From Volvox africanus (Eukaryota; Chlorophyta; Chlorophyceae; Chlamydomonadales; Volvocaceae), in contig BSDZ01000004.1 in NCBI GenBank assembly GCA_030268105.1, forward strand, positions 3,025,001 to 3,089,000: a DNA stretch of 64,000 bases, in the 5' to 3' direction. Positions within the stretch are counted from its first letter, which is position 1, and the number at the start of each line of letters is the position of its first letter. The position numbers and the translations under genes are program-made. Of the stretch, positions 44,301 through 56,241 are shown piece by piece. Under the pieces are notes generated by a model. That model was not told where the DNA came from. It saw nothing but the letters and a program-made list of their open reading frames with translations, and did no database searches.

Positions 44301-45405
44301 AAGTGTTTCCATGGACTTCGTAGTCGCGCTGCCCAAAACTGAGGGGGGATACGATGCGGTGTTCGTAATGGTCGATCGTCTGACTAAGATGGTTCACCTA
44401 ACACCATGCACATCATCCTGCACGGCTGAGCAAACCGCACGTTTGTTTTTCGATAATGTGGTTCGGTTACACGGGGTTCCCAAAAATGTGATCTCGGACC
44501 GCGGTGGGCAGTTCACGTCTAAGTTTTGGGAAGCGCTTTGCAAGCTAGTTGGCATGCGCGTCAACCTGAGCACGGCGTATCACCCGCAGACTGATGGTCA
44601 AACCGAATGCACAAACCGCACGTTGGGTGATATGTTGCGCAATTATGCTGGTCGCACACCACTCGTTTGGGATACATATTTGACTGCGGCAGAATTCGCG
44701 CTTAACAACGCTGTTAACCGCTCTACAGGCAAAAGTCCGTTCTTTCTCAACGACAGATTTCATCCCGCGCTACCCGTGTGGCGTGAGTTGGAAGTGAACG
44801 TGCCTGCTGCTAAACTTTTTGCCAAGTCTTTTATGTCCCGAATCACAGACGCGAAGTCATGTTTGGACGCGGCGCAGCAACGAACGACAGAATACTATAA
44901 CAAATCTAAGCAGGATGTGACGTTTTCGGAAGGGCAACTCGTGTTGCTAAGCACCAAGAACTTGCGTTCCTTGGCCGACGGATCCCGAAAACTCTTACCC
45001 CGCTGGATTGGTCCGTATCCTGTCGTGCGCATGGTTGGGAATGTGGCTGTGCAGCTTGCATTGCCCGCTGATATGACCATTCACCCCACGTTTCACGTAT
45101 CGCTTGTTCGTCCGTATCGTGGTACGGAACCCGTCCCTGAGCCTGCTAACGCCCCCGCAGCGATCGAACCAGTTCCCGAGACCTGGATCGCTGGTAAACA
45201 GAAGTTTTACGATGTGGAGCGGGTGTTAGATTATCGCGCGCGTCGTGTGGGCCGACACCGACGTAAGCGGACAGTACACGAGTACTTGGTTAAGTGGACA
45301 GGGTATACCGACGAGCACAACTCATGGGAACCGGCACGCAACTTCTCACAGGACATGAAGCCCCTGCTTGAAGAAGCCCGCAAACGTGCCACGCAAGCCC
45401 AATGA
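41344..45405 (+). CDS. pol: TE10 unit 1 Pol polyprotein, complete frame
   Basis: Open from the UAG; numbering here starts at the Met at 41437 (1322 aa). MTase-like domain 1-115. Protease D182-T-G-A. RT with D482 and Y544-L-D-D. RNase H with D698, E734, D760 and D802. Integrase finger H890, H897, C927 and C930. Core D960, D1021 and E1057, with 35 residues between the last two (DD35E). GPY/F near 1190. Chromodomain about 1257-1322. The Met may not be used if Pol is made only by readthrough. Private missense changes (R491C next to an RT catalytic segment, R1058 context read as TECTNR, NDRF for NYGF) may lower activity. Confidence 0.92.
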   Translation, partial: GLARVPAEGAPPGISELTRGRWSSLRPAVKALLPCVLGHIERVIARRITLDGRTGLLCFDPLCNLFTPRRPLSSIDLSNHVVLFIPSSLREMSEQLAIYRRCRRQYPGTAACVLLPAFCRRKAEASLRGMRHVHRFEPGTVLFNGVDREGTLAPWPSTSYSVDVWYEAPDGGAVGYGPALSALTLSAGQSLIDNRVPVVQIGLNGRTLKALVDTGASDDFISVAEVNALGLSPESSDCPQVTLADGGKHPIVGRITLSLSIGPLRVVTRPYVLQGLAETAPYIMGSSTLRQYRARIDMETATLHMCKGTLSIKVPFLSFEHVTPKEGETEAVPMVNYAVTAMAARIEPELVGRKEAVRLLRKGAHGLLLRPRVSCCVTTAQISADPEVEALLSQYEDVFKDIPGLPPMCPVDHTIPLMPGAQPTARPMYRLSPLELDEVKCQVTDLLAKGMIRPSTSPYSAPILFVGKKDGTLRMCIDYRGLNANTVKNRYPLPRVDDLLDKLKGSAYFSSIDLQQGYNQICIAASDIPKTAFRTPFGHFEYTVLSFGLTNAPATFQAVMDRMFRPFIDRFVVCYLDDILVYSKTREEHLEHLRLVLDVMRREQLFAKRAKCFWAQPQVEYLGHIVSATGVKMDPRKVAVVRDWPAPQNLTELRKFLGLTNYFRKFIEKYSIIAAPLTNLTRKGVFVSLESWTSQCQRAFEELKRIVAEDVTLAFPDYSLPFRVEVVSDASIFGSGAVLLQEGRPIAFTSKKFSGAEIRYTTGEQELLAVLHALKEWRCYLEGRPFTLKTDHKPLTFLQNVPTLNRRQARWMEYLARFNCTWEYISGELNIADALSRHPSLHAAILAAPVVRPRSEEVPIATDLAERLKVAYNADAWFADPANVENLRKQNGLWLRTEGAATQIVVPKDDALRYDILARFHEDPLAGHPGSKRLIDLVQRSFWWPRLAKDAANFVQTCSLCQRNKALSGKGQGLLQPLPVPDAPWESVSMDFVVALPKTEGGYDAVFVMVDRLTKMVHLTPCTSSCTAEQTARLFFDNVVRLHGVPKNVISDRGGQFTSKFWEALCKLVGMRVNLSTAYHPQTDGQTECTNRTLGDMLRNYAGRTPLVWDTYLTAAEFALNNAVNRSTGKSPFFLNDRFHPALPVWRELEVNVPAAKLFAKSFMSRITDAKSCLDAAQQRTTEYYNKSKQDVTFSEGQLVLLSTKNLRSLADGSRKLLPRWIGPYPVVRMVGNVAVQLALPADMTIHPTFHVSLVRPYRGTEPVPEPANAPAAIEPVPETWIAGKQKFYDVERVLDYRARRVGRHRRKRTVHEYLVKWTGYTDEHNSWEPARNFSQDMKPLLEEARKRATQAQ

Positions 45406-45449
45406 CCCCTGCAGTCGATGCTGTATGATGCAGCGAGGACGCTGCATAC

Positions 45450-45464
45450 GGGAGGGGGGATAAT
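45450..45464 (+). other. TE10 unit 1 polypurine tract
   Basis: GGGAGGGGGGATAAT directly before the shared LTR. Confidence 0.75.
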
Positions 45465-46288
45465 TGTTGTGCTACGGTTAGTTTTCCGCAAATGCGTAGG
45501 TCGATGTGATCCTACAAGGCGAAGTGCTATTGTGATGAACACATTGCATATGAATGAATCTGCATGATATAAATGTATTCGTGTACATTTATATATGCAT
45601 TTGGCATGTTGTCATTATCCATCGCGACATCGCATCATGGCAAATCCGCCTAGCATGCATGAAAGCCCGAAGCATTGAAGTGCGCATTATGCTCGTGCTA
45701 CGAAACGATAAGTAATATTATCTGATATAATATTACTTCATTACAGCACACGTTGAGAGCGCCGCACTCGTCGCGATACATGCCCTGCAACCGGATATCG
45801 TTATCCGGACCCTTGCATCATGCGAATGCTGGAAAGGCTTATACGTTGTTATGCGTAGACATCACCTAGACGTAGTAGGGTTGTCACATCTAGGATCGGC
45901 CTCCTGATGTGAATCGTACGGTATTGCGATGCTGCGAGTATAACAGATGCGAGGACGGCTAAGCAAAAAAAGACATTCGATATCGGAGAACACTCGTGTG
46001 TTCTATATTACTATTGCTATACGCTATTCTACTTAGCCCGAGCTAAGCCTGAACTTCGCTAATCACCGCCGTGTGATGATTGCTTGCTTCCGGCGCTGAC
46101 GGCGATTTCGTCCATTGCATCGTTCCGATCTGTAAGACTGTAAGTTATATCTCTCTTCGTCTTGAAGTCTTCCGCTGTCTCTGTTTGCTCGCGCTTGTCT
46201 TGCTGTACTTGCAAGTGCTCGCGCATCGGTGTCGAAAGTCTCCAGACGTGCAGATACTTATGAGCAAACGCGAACGAGAGGTACATCA
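45465..46288 (+). repeat. TE10 shared internal LTR (GA)
   Basis: 824 bp, ending GTACATCA like the TE2 5' LTR. It is preceded by a PPT (3' LTR role for unit 1) and followed by ATT and the PBS at 46292 (5' LTR role for unit 2). Confidence 0.95.
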
Positions 46289-46355
46289 ATTTGGTATCGA
46301 GACAGGTTCGTTGCCTAACTGTCTCTCTTTGTCTAATCGGAAGTAGGTTCTTTCT

Positions 46356-46667
46356 ATGGCGAGTTCCAGCGACGAACCACGAGGACCGCTAGACACTTTT
46401 GCCGAAGACTTAGGCCGCGCCGTTTTGGACGCCGCCGCTTCCGGTTTGTAACTGTTTAATTGTTTTTACTTAGATTGCTGCACTTGTTGTGTAAGTGTAC
46501 GCTCTGAGTCGCAGGTAATCTCAGTGCACCGGCATTGCTTGCTGCGGCGACTGAGACCGGCTTTCGTCCGGACCAGTTGGCGACTCTCATTGCCCAAACT
46601 ACGGAGATCAGGACTCAGCTGGGCAATTACTTGCTGAGTTTGCTGAATCTTCTCAAGAGTACTGTCG
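46356..46667 (+). CDS. TE10 unit 2 leader protein exons
   Basis: 31-codon ORF at 46356-46451; candidate intron 46444-46514 (71 bp); exon 2 in phase from 46515. Same as in TE2 and unit 1. Confidence 0.6.
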
Positions 46668-46754
46668 GTAGGCTCACCGAGTTGTTTTGTACTCTTGCCT
46701 TTGCGATAGAAGTCGGCTTCTATTACGCAAACCTAGGGTATCGTTTCGTGCTTC

Positions 46755-47990
46755 ATGTCCGCGGAACACGACGATACGCCGCACACTAGCCTAGCTAGCC
46801 AACCCGATTTTGTTGTGGCTGCTAGAGCACCGGATAGAGGTCTTGAGACTGTTGGCGTGCGAGCCACTCAAGAGCCCCTTTTCCTTCAGACCCATGCTCA
46901 CTTAATTGTGCCACATTCAGCAGTGAACACGAATATGGACAACACTGCTGGAACAAGGGTTCTGCCATTACCTCAAGCTCGAGGGCATGATGACATCCCT
47001 GAGGTGATGAGATTGTCGATTCCCGTTCCTAGGCTCAATATTTCGCTGACCGACAAGACACCAGGGCATAGCATGGCCGATGCAACTCGTGCGTACGTGC
47101 GTGACGCTAAAAAGTATCTCCAGGCTGTTCATGGTGGCGATAATGACGGTATCAGGTGTCTCTTCGTTGGTAACACCCTCAAGGGCTCAGCGAAGGACTG
47201 GTATCACAATTGGACCAACGCCCGGGGCAACTATACTTTTGACGAGTTGGTCGCCGCTTTGCTCGCACGATTCGCTACTGAGGTTCAAGCACGCGATGTG
47301 GAAGCTCGTAAGGTTTTGGCAGCCGGTAGCTACCACATGCGTCGGGATGAAAATGTACCTGTGTACCAGTCACGCTTCGAAGCACTTGTGACTCCCATTG
47401 CTGACCTCACTGAATCCGAGCGTGTCTTTTGGTTTAGGCGAGGCCTGACGAAAATTTTGGCTAAATGGTGCGCTACTGACTTGGTTGGAGCGCAGATCAA
47501 GTCGTACGATGCTTTGGTCGCTTTTGCTAAGGGCACTGAGATACGACTCCTTGCCGGTGAGGAAGAAGTCAAGTCTGCCCCTCGCGCAAATGCCGTGCAA
47601 GTGCAGGATCCGCTTGGGGAAGCCGTAGCTCTCGACCAGGACTTCGGAGCGACCCGCCCCACGCCTATTGCCGCGACGCGACGCAGCAACCGGCAACGCC
47701 AGGCGCGCGGGGGCGCTAGCTCGGGTGTCCGTGGATCAGGAGGAGCAGGTCCGAGCTCGGACCCGGCTAAAAACAGGAAGCGTGGTGGTGCGCCGTCGAC
47801 GGCAGCCGCACAGCGTTCCGACCCCAATGCGAAGCGGACTCGCACGGACGACACGTATATGCCAAAATGGAATTGCAATCGTTCCGAATTCGAGCGTCGA
47901 AAATTGGCCAACGTTTGTCTACGGTGTGCGGAGAGCCATTCCACGAAGGATTGCCCTCTAATGCCGCCGTTTGTACCTCAGCCGAAATAG
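46755..47990 (+). CDS. gag: TE10 unit 2 Gag polyprotein
   Basis: 411 aa, intact: capsid-like region, basic linker, CX2CX3HX4C knuckle near the end, TAG at 47988-47990. It differs from TE2 Gag by a few substitutions (for example K for E in the NTLEG motif). It has a full LTR upstream and could be expressed. Confidence 0.93.
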   Translation: MSAEHDDTPHTSLASQPDFVVAARAPDRGLETVGVRATQEPLFLQTHAHLIVPHSAVNTNMDNTAGTRVLPLPQARGHDDIPEVMRLSIPVPRLNISLTDKTPGHSMADATRAYVRDAKKYLQAVHGGDNDGIRCLFVGNTLKGSAKDWYHNWTNARGNYTFDELVAALLARFATEVQARDVEARKVLAAGSYHMRRDENVPVYQSRFEALVTPIADLTESERVFWFRRGLTKILAKWCATDLVGAQIKSYDALVAFAKGTEIRLLAGEEEVKSAPRANAVQVQDPLGEAVALDQDFGATRPTPIAATRRSNRQRQARGGASSGVRGSGGAGPSSDPAKNRKRGGAPSTAAAQRSDPNAKRTRTDDTYMPKWNCNRSEFERRKLANVCLRCAESHSTKDCPLMPPFVPQPK

Positions 47991-48029
47991 GGGCTTGCCC
48001 GGGTTCCTGCGGAGGGGGCACCACCTGGG
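47988..48029 (+). promoter_or_regulatory. TE10 unit 2 gag-pol UAG site
   Basis: Same UAG, spacer and stem layout as TE2. Confidence 0.55.
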
Positions 48030-49545
48030 ATTTCTGAACTAACGCGTGGTCGGTGGTCATCCTTACGGCCAGCCGTTAAGGCATTGTTGCCTTGTGTACT
48101 TGGACACATCGAGCGAGTCATTGCGCGACGCATCACGCTTGACGGACGCACGGGACTTCTCTGCTTCGACCCGTTGTGTAATTTGTTTACACCTCGCCGT
48201 CCCCTGTCGTCTATCGATCTGTCTAACCACGTGGTTTTGTTCATCCCCTCGTCTCTGCGTGAGATGTCGGAACAGTTGGCCATATACAGGATGTGTAGGC
48301 GTCAATATCCAGGCACTGCCGCATGTGTTCTACTCCCCGCTTTCTGTCGGCGCAAGGCAGAGGCATCGTTAAGGGGTATGCGGCATGTCCACCGGTTTGA
48401 GCCGGGCACCGTTTTGTTTAATGGTGTGGATCGGGAGGGTACGCTGGCTCCGTGGCCAAGCACATCCTACTCGGTTGACGTTTGGTACGAAGCTCCTGAC
48501 GGGGGTGCCGTAGGTTACGGACCCGCCCTAAGTGCACTGACGTTGTCTGCTGGGCAGTCGCTCATAGATAACCGTGTCCCTGTGGTTCAGATCGGTTTGA
48601 ATGGCCGTACTCTGAAGGCACTTGTTGACACCGGTGCCAGCGACGACTTCATCTCTGTCGCAGAGGTGAATGCGCTGGGGTTGTCCCCAGAGTCGTCTGA
48701 TTGTCCACAGGTTACCCTTGCTGACGGGGGTAAGCATCCCATCGTGGGCAGGATTACCCTTAGCCTATCAATAGGCCCTTTGCGTGTTGTGACCCGGCCG
48801 TACGTGCTGCAGGGCTTAGCAGAGACTGCACCGTACATAATGGGGTCGTCGACATTACGACAGTACCGCGCGCGCATCGACATGGAGACCACAACCCTGC
48901 ATATGTGCAAGGGTACTCTGTCGATTAAGGTACCTTTCCTGTCGTTCGAACATGTCACACCAAAGGAGGGCGAAACTGAGGCGGTGCCTATGGTTAATTT
49001 CGCTGTGACCGCAATGGCCGCGCGAATCGAACCAGAGCTAGTCGGGCGTAAGGAGGCCGTCCGTTTGTTACGGAAGGGTGCCCACGGACTGCTTTTAAGG
49101 CCGCGGGTGAGCTGTTGTGTCACCACCGCGCAGATTTCTGCGGATCCTGAGGTTGAGGCCCTACTGTCGCAGTATGAGGACTTCTTTAAAGATATCCCTG
49201 GCCTACCACCTATGCGTCCTGTTGATCACACAATCCCTCTCATGCCTGGAGCGCAGCCTACGGCCCGGCCAATGTACAGGTTGAGTCCATTGGAGCTGGA
49301 CGAGGTGAAGCGCCAGGTGACGGATTTACTCGCGAAGGGTATGATACGCCCCAGCACATCCCCGTATTCTGCACCGATTTTGTTCGTCGGTAAGAAGGAT
49401 GGGACCTTGCGCATGTGCATTGATTACCGGGGGTTAAATGCAAACACGGTGAAAAATCGCTACCCTTTGCCACGCGTTGACGACCTGTTGGATAAGCTGA
49501 AGGGCTCGGCTTATTTTTCCTCAATTGACTTACAACAGGGCTACA
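47991..49545 (+). pseudogene. pol: TE10 unit 2 Pol, truncated in RT
   Basis: MTase-like domain, protease ([10 protein letters not shown]) and the first half of RT are intact and open. Homology ends in the RT segment IDLQQGYN, before YLDD. The open frame runs four more bases' worth into GB gag sequence and stops at 49551-49553. It could yield protease but no polymerase. Confidence 0.92.
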
Positions 49546-49582
49546 ACAAGTGAAGGAGTTGGAGCACGACAGGCCCCGGTAA
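49546..49582 (+). pseudogene. GB gag fragment, left of TE11
   Basis: Reads [12 protein letters not shown] and joins in frame, across TE11, to the gag at 56961 after removal of one GGTAA copy (49578-49582). It is probably the continuation of TE9 gag (39375-39548), since the two ends match the GA Gag alignment. Confidence 0.75.
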
Positions 49583-50419
49583 TGTTGTACCTCTTCTTCG
49601 TGTTTGCTCATAAGTATCTGCACGTCTGAAGGCTTTCAACACCGATGCGGGAGCACTTGCAAGTACAGCAAGGCAAACGCGAGCAAACAGAGACAGCGGA
49701 AGACTTAAAGACAAGAAGAGATATAACTTACAGTCTTACAGATCGAAGCGGTGCAATGGACGTAATCGCCGTCAGCGCCGGAAGCAAGCAATCATCACGC
49801 GGCAGTGAATAGCGAAGTTTAGGCTTAGCTCGGGCTAAGTAGAATAGCGTATAGCAATAATAATAGCGTAGAACACACGAGTGTTCTCCGGTATCGAATG
49901 TCTCCCCTTGCTTACCCGTCCTCGCATCTGTTATACTCGTAGCATCGTGATGCCGTACGATTCACACTAGGAGGCCGATCCTAAGTGTGACAACCCTACT
50001 GCGTAAAGGTGATGTCCATGTATAACAACGTATAAGCCTTTCCGGCATTCACATGATGCAAGGGTCCGAATAACGATATTCGGTTGCAAGGCATGCATCA
50101 CGATGAGTGCGGCGCTCTCAACGTGTGCTGTAATGAAGTAATATTATATCAGATAATATTACTTATCGTTTCGTAGCACGAGCATAATGCGCACTTCAAC
50201 GATTCGGTATTTTATGCATGCTAGGTGGATTTGCCATGATGCGATGTCGCGATGGATAATGATAACATGCCAAATGCATATATAAATGTATGTGAATACA
50301 TCTATATCATGCAGGTTCATTCATATGTAATAATCATTCGTGCGTTCATCAAGATAACACTTCGCCTCGTAGGGTCGCATCGACCTACGCATCGGCGGGA
50401 AACGAACCGTAGCACAACA
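49583..50419 (-). repeat. TE11 3' LTR (GA variant)
   Basis: 837 bp. It includes the CCGAATA-ACGA-TATTCGG palindrome at about 50067-50084. The PPT follows on the right at 50420-50434. Confidence 0.93.
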
Positions 50420-50477
50420 ATTATCCCCCCTCCCGTATGCAGCGTCCTCGCTGCTTCATACAGCATCGACTGCAGGG

Positions 50478-53400
50478 TCATTGGGCTTGCGTGACACGCT
50501 TGCGGGCTTCTTCGAGCAGGGGCTTCATGTCCTGCGAGAAGTTGCGTGCCGGTTCCCATGAGTTGTGCTCGCTGGTATACCCTGTCCACTTGACCAAGTA
50601 CTCGTGTACTGTCCGCTTACGTCGGTGTCGGCCCACACCACGCGCGCGATAATCTAACACCCGCTCCACATCGTAAAACTTCTGTTTACCAGCGATCCAG
50701 GTCTCGGGAACTGGTTCTATCGCTGCGGGGGCGTTAGCAGGCTCAGGGATGGGTTCCGTACCACGATAAGGACGGACAAGCGATACGTGAAACGTGGGGT
50801 GAATGGTCATATCAGTGGGCAATGCAAGCTCCACAGCCACATTCCCAACCATGCGCACGACAGGATACGGACCAATCCAACGGGGTAAGAGTTTTCGGGA
50901 TCCGTCGGCCAAGGAACGCAAGTTCTTGGTGCTTAGCAACACGAGTTGCCCCTCCGAAAACGTCACATCCTGCTTGGATTTGTTATAGTATTCCGTCGTT
51001 CGTTGCTGCGCCGCGTCCAAACACGACTTCGCGTCTGTGATTCGGGACATAAAAGACTTGGCAAAAAGTTTAGCAGCAGGCACGTTCACTTCCAACTCAC
51101 GCCACACGGGTAGCGCGGGATGAAACCCGTAGTTAAGAAAGAACGGACTTTTGCCTGTAGAGCGGTTAACAGCGTTGTTAAGCGCGAATTCTGCCGCAGT
51201 CAAATATGTATCCCAAACGAGTGGTGTGCGACCAGCATAATTGCGCAACATATCACCCAACGTGCGGTTTGTGCGTTCGGTTTGACCATCAGTCTGCGGG
51301 TGGTACGCTGTGCTCAGGTTGACACGCATGCCAACTAGCTTGCAAAGCGCTTCCCAAAACTTAGACGTGAACTGCCCACCGCGGTCCGAGATCACATTTT
51401 TGGGAACCCCGTGTAACCGAACCACATTGTCGAAAAACAAGCGTGCGGTTTGTTCAGCCGTGCAGGACGATGTGCATGGTGCTAGGTGGACCATCTTAGT
51501 CAGGCGATCGACCATTACGAACACCGCATCATATCCCCCCTCAGTTTTGGGCAGCGCGACTACGAAGTCCATGGAAACACTTTCCCAAGGCGCATCCGGG
51601 ACAGGTAACGGTTGCAACAACCCATGACCCTTACCGGACAAAGCCTTATTGCGCTGGCACAGACTGTATGTCTGTACGAAGTTCGCCGCATCGTTAGCCA
51701 AACGAGGCCACCAAAAGGAACGTTGCACCAACTCGACCAACCGCTTGCTACCAGGGTGTCCTGCTAATGGGTCCTCGTGGAACCGCGCAAGGATGTCGTA
51801 GCGTAGCGCGTCGTCGTTCGGAACGACAATTTGCGTAGCTGCACCCTCCGTCCGTAGCCAAAGGCCATTCTGCTTGCGAAGGTTTTCTACATTAGCCGGC
51901 TCCGAGAACCAGGCATCTGCGTTGTAGGCAACCTTCAACCGCTCCACGAGGTCCGTCGCGATCGGCACCTCCTCGTTATGCGGTCGCACGACGGGCGCTG
52001 CTAAAATTGCAGCGTGTAGCGACGGATGTCGACTGAGAGCATCGGCAATATTCAGTTTACCAGAAATGTACTCCCAGGTGCAGTCGAACCTAGCTAGGTA
52101 TTCCATCCACCTAGCCTGACGGCGGTTCAACGTCGGAACGCTTTGCAAAAACGTTAGGGGCTTGTGGTCAGTCTTTAAAGTAAATGGGCGTCCCTCGAGG
52201 TAACAGCGCCATTCCTTTAAAGCATGCAGCACTGCCAGAAGCTCCTGTTCCCCGGTGGTGTAGCGAATCTCTGCACCAGAAAACTTCTTACTCGTGAAGG
52301 TGATCGGTCGCCCTTCCTGTAACAATACAGCGCCGCTCCCAAATACTGAGGCATCAGACACTACCTCAACACGAAACGGCAACGAGTAATCAGGGAATGC
52401 AAGGGTGACATCTTCGGCAACGGTTTGCTTGAGCTCTTCGAATGCCCGCTGGCATTGCGACGTCCACGATTCGAGCGAAATGAAAACGCCTTTGCGAGTT
52501 AAGTTAGTAAGCGGGGCCGCAATGATGGAATATTTTTCAATGAACTTTCGGAAATAATTGGTCAAGCCAAGGAACTTACGCAGCTCCGTGAGGTTCTGAG
52601 GTGCGGGCCAATCGCAAACCACGGCGACCTTCCGCGGGTCCATCTTCACACCAGTGGCCGACACAATGTGGCCCAAATATTCCACCTGAGGCTGCGCCCA
52701 AAAGCATTTGGCGCGTTTAGCAAACAATTGCTCCCGCCTCATAACGTCGAGCACGAGCCGAAGATGCTCCAAGTGCTCCTCGCGCGTTTTAGAATATACC
52801 AAGATGTCATCCAGGTAGCAAACAACGAACCTGTCGATAAACGGCCTGAACATTCGGTCCATAACCGCCTGAAACGTCGCAGGGGCATTAGTCAAACCAA
52901 ACGATAGGACCGTATACTCGAAGTGACCGAAGGGAGTCCGAAAAGCGGTTTTCGGAATATCAGAGGCAGCGATGCGGATCTGATTGTAGCCCTGTTGCAA
53001 GTCAATCGAGGAAAAATAAGCCGATCCCTTCAGCTTATCCAACAGGTCGTCAACGCGTGGCAAAGGGTAGCGATTTTTCACCGTACTCGCATTCAACCCC
53101 CGGTAATCGATGCACATGCGCAAGGTCCCATCCTTCTTACCGACGAACAAAATCGGTGCAGAATACGGGGATGTGCTGGGGCGTATCATACCCTTTGCGA
53201 GCAAATCCGTCACCTGGCGCTTCACCTCGTCCAGCTCCAATGGACTCAACCTGTACATTGGCCGGGCCGTAGGCTGCGCTCCAGGCATGAGAGGGATTGT
53301 GTGATCAACAGGACGCATAGGTGGTAGGCCAGGGATATCTTTAAAGACGTCCTCATACTGCGACAGTAGGGCCTCAACCTCAGGATCCACAGAAATCTGC

Positions 53401-54539
53401 GCGGTGGTGACACAACAGCCCACCCGCGGCCTCAAAAGCAGTCCGTGGGCACCCTTCTGTAACAAACGGACGGCCTCCTTACGCCCGACTAGCTCTGGTT
53501 CGATTCGCGCGGCCATTGCGGTCACAGCGAAATTAACCATAGGCACCGCCTCAGTTTCGCCCTCCTTTGGTGTGACATGTTCGAACGACAGGAAAGGTAC
53601 CTTAATCGACAGAGTACCCTTGCACATTTGCAGGGTTGCGGTCTCCATGTCGATGCGCTCACAGTACTGCCGTAATGTCGAAGACCCCATTATGTACGGT
53701 GCAGTCTCTGCTAAGCCCTGCAGCACGTACGGCCGGGTCACAACACGCAAAGGGCCTATCGATAGGCTAAGGGTAATCCTGCCCACGATGGGATGCTTAC
53801 CCCCGTCAGCAAGGGTAACCTGTGGACAATCAGACGACTCTGGGGTCAACCCCAGCGCACTCACCTCTGCGGCAGAGATGAAGTCGTCGCTGGCACCGGT
53901 GTCAACAAGTGCCTTCAGAGTACGGCCATTCAAACCGATCTGAACCACTGGGACACGGTTATCTACGAGCGACTGCCCAGCAAATAACGTCAGTGCACTT
54001 AGGGCGGGTCCGTAACCTACGGCACCCTCATCAGGAGCTTCATACCAAACGTCAACCGAGTAGGATGTGCCTGGCCACGGAGCCAGCATACCCTCCCGAT
54101 CCACACCATTAAACAAAACGGTGCCCGGCTCGAACCGGTGGACACGCCGCATACCCCTTAATGATGCCTCTGCCTTGCACCGACAGAAAGCGGGGAGTAA
54201 TACACATGCGGCAGTGCCTGGATATTGACGCCTACATCTCCTATAAACGGCCAACTGTTCCGACATCTCACGCAGAGACGAGGGGATGAACAAAACCACG
54301 TGGTTAGACAGATCGATAGACGACAGAGGACGGCGAGGTGTAAACAAACTACACAACGGATCGAAGCAGAGAAGTCCCGTGCGTCCGTCAAGCGTGATGC
54401 GTCGCGCAATGACTCGCTCGATGTGTCCAAGTACGCAAGGCAACAATGCCTTCACGGCTGGCCGTAAGGATGACCACCGACCACGCGTTAGTTCAGAAAT
54501 CCCGGGCGGTGCCCCCTCCGCAGGAACCCGGGCAAGCCC
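50478..54539 (-). CDS. pol: TE11 Pol polyprotein, complete frame
   Basis: Open from the gag UAG (54540) to TGA at 50478-50480; the first Met in frame is at 54455. Domains in order: MTase-like, protease [16 protein letters not shown], RNase H, integrase, GPY/F, chromodomain. One notable change is in the integrase zinc finger, which reads [10 protein letters not shown] where other copies have [10 protein letters not shown]. One of the four zinc ligands is Tyr, which would be expected to weaken the finger. The DD35E core is intact. Confidence 0.93.
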   Translation of the reverse strand, partial: GLARVPAEGAPPGISELTRGRWSSLRPAVKALLPCVLGHIERVIARRITLDGRTGLLCFDPLCSLFTPRRPLSSIDLSNHVVLFIPSSLREMSEQLAVYRRCRRQYPGTAACVLLPAFCRCKAEASLRGMRRVHRFEPGTVLFNGVDREGMLAPWPGTSYSVDVWYEAPDEGAVGYGPALSALTLFAGQSLVDNRVPVVQIGLNGRTLKALVDTGASDDFISAAEVSALGLTPESSDCPQVTLADGGKHPIVGRITLSLSIGPLRVVTRPYVLQGLAETAPYIMGSSTLRQYCERIDMETATLQMCKGTLSIKVPFLSFEHVTPKEGETEAVPMVNFAVTAMAARIEPELVGRKEAVRLLQKGAHGLLLRPRVGCCVTTAQISVDPEVEALLSQYEDVFKDIPGLPPMRPVDHTIPLMPGAQPTARPMYRLSPLELDEVKRQVTDLLAKGMIRPSTSPYSAPILFVGKKDGTLRMCIDYRGLNASTVKNRYPLPRVDDLLDKLKGSAYFSSIDLQQGYNQIRIAASDIPKTAFRTPFGHFEYTVLSFGLTNAPATFQAVMDRMFRPFIDRFVVCYLDDILVYSKTREEHLEHLRLVLDVMRREQLFAKRAKCFWAQPQVEYLGHIVSATGVKMDPRKVAVVCDWPAPQNLTELRKFLGLTNYFRKFIEKYSIIAAPLTNLTRKGVFISLESWTSQCQRAFEELKQTVAEDVTLAFPDYSLPFRVEVVSDASVFGSGAVLLQEGRPITFTSKKFSGAEIRYTTGEQELLAVLHALKEWRCYLEGRPFTLKTDHKPLTFLQSVPTLNRRQARWMEYLARFDCTWEYISGKLNIADALSRHPSLHAAILAAPVVRPHNEEVPIATDLVERLKVAYNADAWFSEPANVENLRKQNGLWLRTEGAATQIVVPNDDALRYDILARFHEDPLAGHPGSKRLVELVQRSFWWPRLANDAANFVQTYSLCQRNKALSGKGHGLLQPLPVPDAPWESVSMDFVVALPKTEGGYDAVFVMVDRLTKMVHLAPCTSSCTAEQTARLFFDNVVRLHGVPKNVISDRGGQFTSKFWEALCKLVGMRVNLSTAYHPQTDGQTERTNRTLGDMLRNYAGRTPLVWDTYLTAAEFALNNAVNRSTGKSPFFLNYGFHPALPVWRELEVNVPAAKLFAKSFMSRITDAKSCLDAAQQRTTEYYNKSKQDVTFSEGQLVLLSTKNLRSLADGSRKLLPRWIGPYPVVRMVGNVAVELALPTDMTIHPTFHVSLVRPYRGTEPIPEPANAPAAIEPVPETWIAGKQKFYDVERVLDYRARGVGRHRRKRTVHEYLVKWTGYTSEHNSWEPARNFSQDMKPLLEEARKRVTQAQ

Positions 54540-54542
54540 CTA
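54501..54542 (-). promoter_or_regulatory. TE11 gag-pol UAG site
   Basis: UAG (54542-54540), 7-nt spacer, CCCGGG, 20-nt loop, CCCGGG: a fully paired 6-bp stem, where TE2 has one G-U pair. Confidence 0.6.
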
Positions 54543-55775
54543 TTTCGGCTGAGGTACAAACGGCGGCAGTAACGGGCAATCCTTGGTAGGATGACTCTCC
54601 GCGCACCGTAGACAAACATTGGCCGCTTTCCGACGCTCGAACTCGGAACGATTGCAATTCCGTTTTGGCATAAACGAGTCATCCGTGCGAGTCCGCTTCA
54701 CATTGGGGTCAGAGCGCTGTGCGGCTGCCGACGACGGCGCACCACCACGCTTCCTGCTCTTTGCCGGGTCCGAGCTCGGACCTGCTCCACCTGACCCACG
54801 GACACCCGAGCTAGCGCCCCCGCGCGCCTGGCGTTGCCGGTTGCTACGTCGCGTTGCGGCAGTAGGCGTGGGGCGGGTCGCTCCGAGTTCCTGGTCGAGA
54901 GCTACAGCTTCCCCAAGCGGATCCTGCACTTGCACGGCATTTGCACGAGGGACAGACTTGACTTCTTCCTCACCGGCAAGGAGTCGTATCTCCGTACCCT
55001 TTGCAAAAGTGACCAAGGCATCATACGACTTGATCGGCACCCCAGCCAAGTCAGTAGCGCACCATTTAGCCAAAAGTTTCGTCAGGCCTCGCTTAAACCA
55101 AAACACACGCTCGGTTTCAGTGAGATCAGCAATGGGGGTCACAAGTGCTTCAAAGCGTGACTGGTACGCAGGTACATTTTCACCCCGACGCATGTGGTAG
55201 CTACCGGCTGCCAAAACCTTACGAGCCTCCACATCACGTGCCTGAACCTCAGTAGCGAACCGTGTGAGCAAAGCGGTGATCATCTCGTCAAAAGTATAGT
55301 CGCCCCGGGCGGTGGTCCATTCACGATACCAGTCCTTCGCTGAGCCCTCGAGGGTGTTACCAACGAAGAGACACCTGATACCATCATTATTGCAACCATG
55401 AACAGCCTGGAGATACTTTTTAGCATCACGCACGTACGCACGAGTTGCATCGGCTATGCTATGTCCTGCTGTCTTTTCAGTTAGCGAGATATTGAGCCTA
55501 GGAACGGGAATTGACAATCTCATCACCTCAGGGATGTCATCATGCCCTCGAGCTTGAGGTAATGGCAGAACCCTTGGTCCAGCAGTGTTGTCCATATTGG
55601 TGTTAACTGCTGAATGCGGCACAATTAAGTGAGCAGGGGTCTGAAGGAAAAGGGGATCTTGAGTGGCTCGCGTGCCAACAGTCTCAAGACCTCTATCCGG
55701 CGCTCTAGCAGCCACAACAAAATCGGGTTGGCTAGCTAGGCTAGTGTGCGGCGTATCGTCGTGTTCCGCGGACAT
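54540..55775 (-). CDS. gag: TE11 Gag polyprotein
   Basis: 411 aa, intact, colinear with TE2 Gag. Capsid-like region; knuckle CLRCAESHPTKDC (CX2CX3HX4C); basic linker. It carries variants such as TETERVFWFKRGL that link it to the TE4 subfamily. Ends in UAG. Confidence 0.93.
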   Translation of the reverse strand: MSAEHDDTPHTSLASQPDFVVAARAPDRGLETVGTRATQDPLFLQTPAHLIVPHSAVNTNMDNTAGPRVLPLPQARGHDDIPEVMRLSIPVPRLNISLTEKTAGHSIADATRAYVRDAKKYLQAVHGCNNDGIRCLFVGNTLEGSAKDWYREWTTARGDYTFDEMITALLTRFATEVQARDVEARKVLAAGSYHMRRGENVPAYQSRFEALVTPIADLTETERVFWFKRGLTKLLAKWCATDLAGVPIKSYDALVTFAKGTEIRLLAGEEEVKSVPRANAVQVQDPLGEAVALDQELGATRPTPTAATRRSNRQRQARGGASSGVRGSGGAGPSSDPAKSRKRGGAPSSAAAQRSDPNVKRTRTDDSFMPKRNCNRSEFERRKAANVCLRCAESHPTKDCPLLPPFVPQPK

Positions 55776-55862
55776 GGCGCACGAAGCGATACCCTAGGTT
55801 TGCGTAATAGAAGCCGACTTCTATCGCAAAGGCAAGAGTACAAAGCGATTCGGTGAGCCTAC

Positions 55863-56174
55863 CAACAGTACTCTTGAGAAGATTCAGCAAACTCAGCAAG
55901 TACTTGCCCAGCTGAGTCCTGATCTCCGTAGTTTGGGCGATGAGAGTTGCCAACTGGTCCGGACGAAAGCCGGTCTCAGTCGCCGCGGCAAGCAATGCCG
56001 GTGCACTGAGATTACCTGCGACTCAGGGCGTACACTTACACAACAAGTGCAGCAATCTAAGCAAAAGCAATTAAACAATTACAAACTGGAAGCGGCGGCG
56101 TCCAAAACGGCGTGGCCTAGGTCTTCGGCAAAAGTATCTAGCGGTCCTCGTGGTTCGTCGATGGAACTCGCCAT
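55863..56174 (-). CDS. TE11 leader protein exons
   Basis: 31-codon ORF 56174-56079 with small changes (MASSIDEPRG; the Gly at the splice site is Ser, AGT). Candidate intron 56086-56016, 71 bp, still GTTTGT to CAG. Exon 2 continues from 56015 in phase. Confidence 0.58.
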
Positions 56175-56223
56175 AGAAAGAACCTACTTCCGATTAAACA
56201 AAGAGAGACAGTTAGGCAACGAA

Positions 56224-56238
56224 CCTGTCTCGATACCA
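56224..56238 (-). other. TE11 primer-binding site
   Basis: TGGTATCGAGACAGG on the minus strand, 3 nt inside the LTR end at 56242. Confidence 0.8.
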
Positions 56239-56241
56239 ATT

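Larger units (their letters stand above)
39633..49545 (+). mobile_element. TE10: tandem GA array (internal - LTR - internal)
   Basis: Two GA internal regions in the same orientation share the single LTR at 45465-46288. The first unit has the 12-bp LTR stub and complete gag and pol. The second has leader, gag and pol up to the RT palm, where it breaks at about 49545. This is the expected structure for unequal recombination between LTRs of two copies, followed by end deletions. No TSD is present. Confidence 0.9.
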
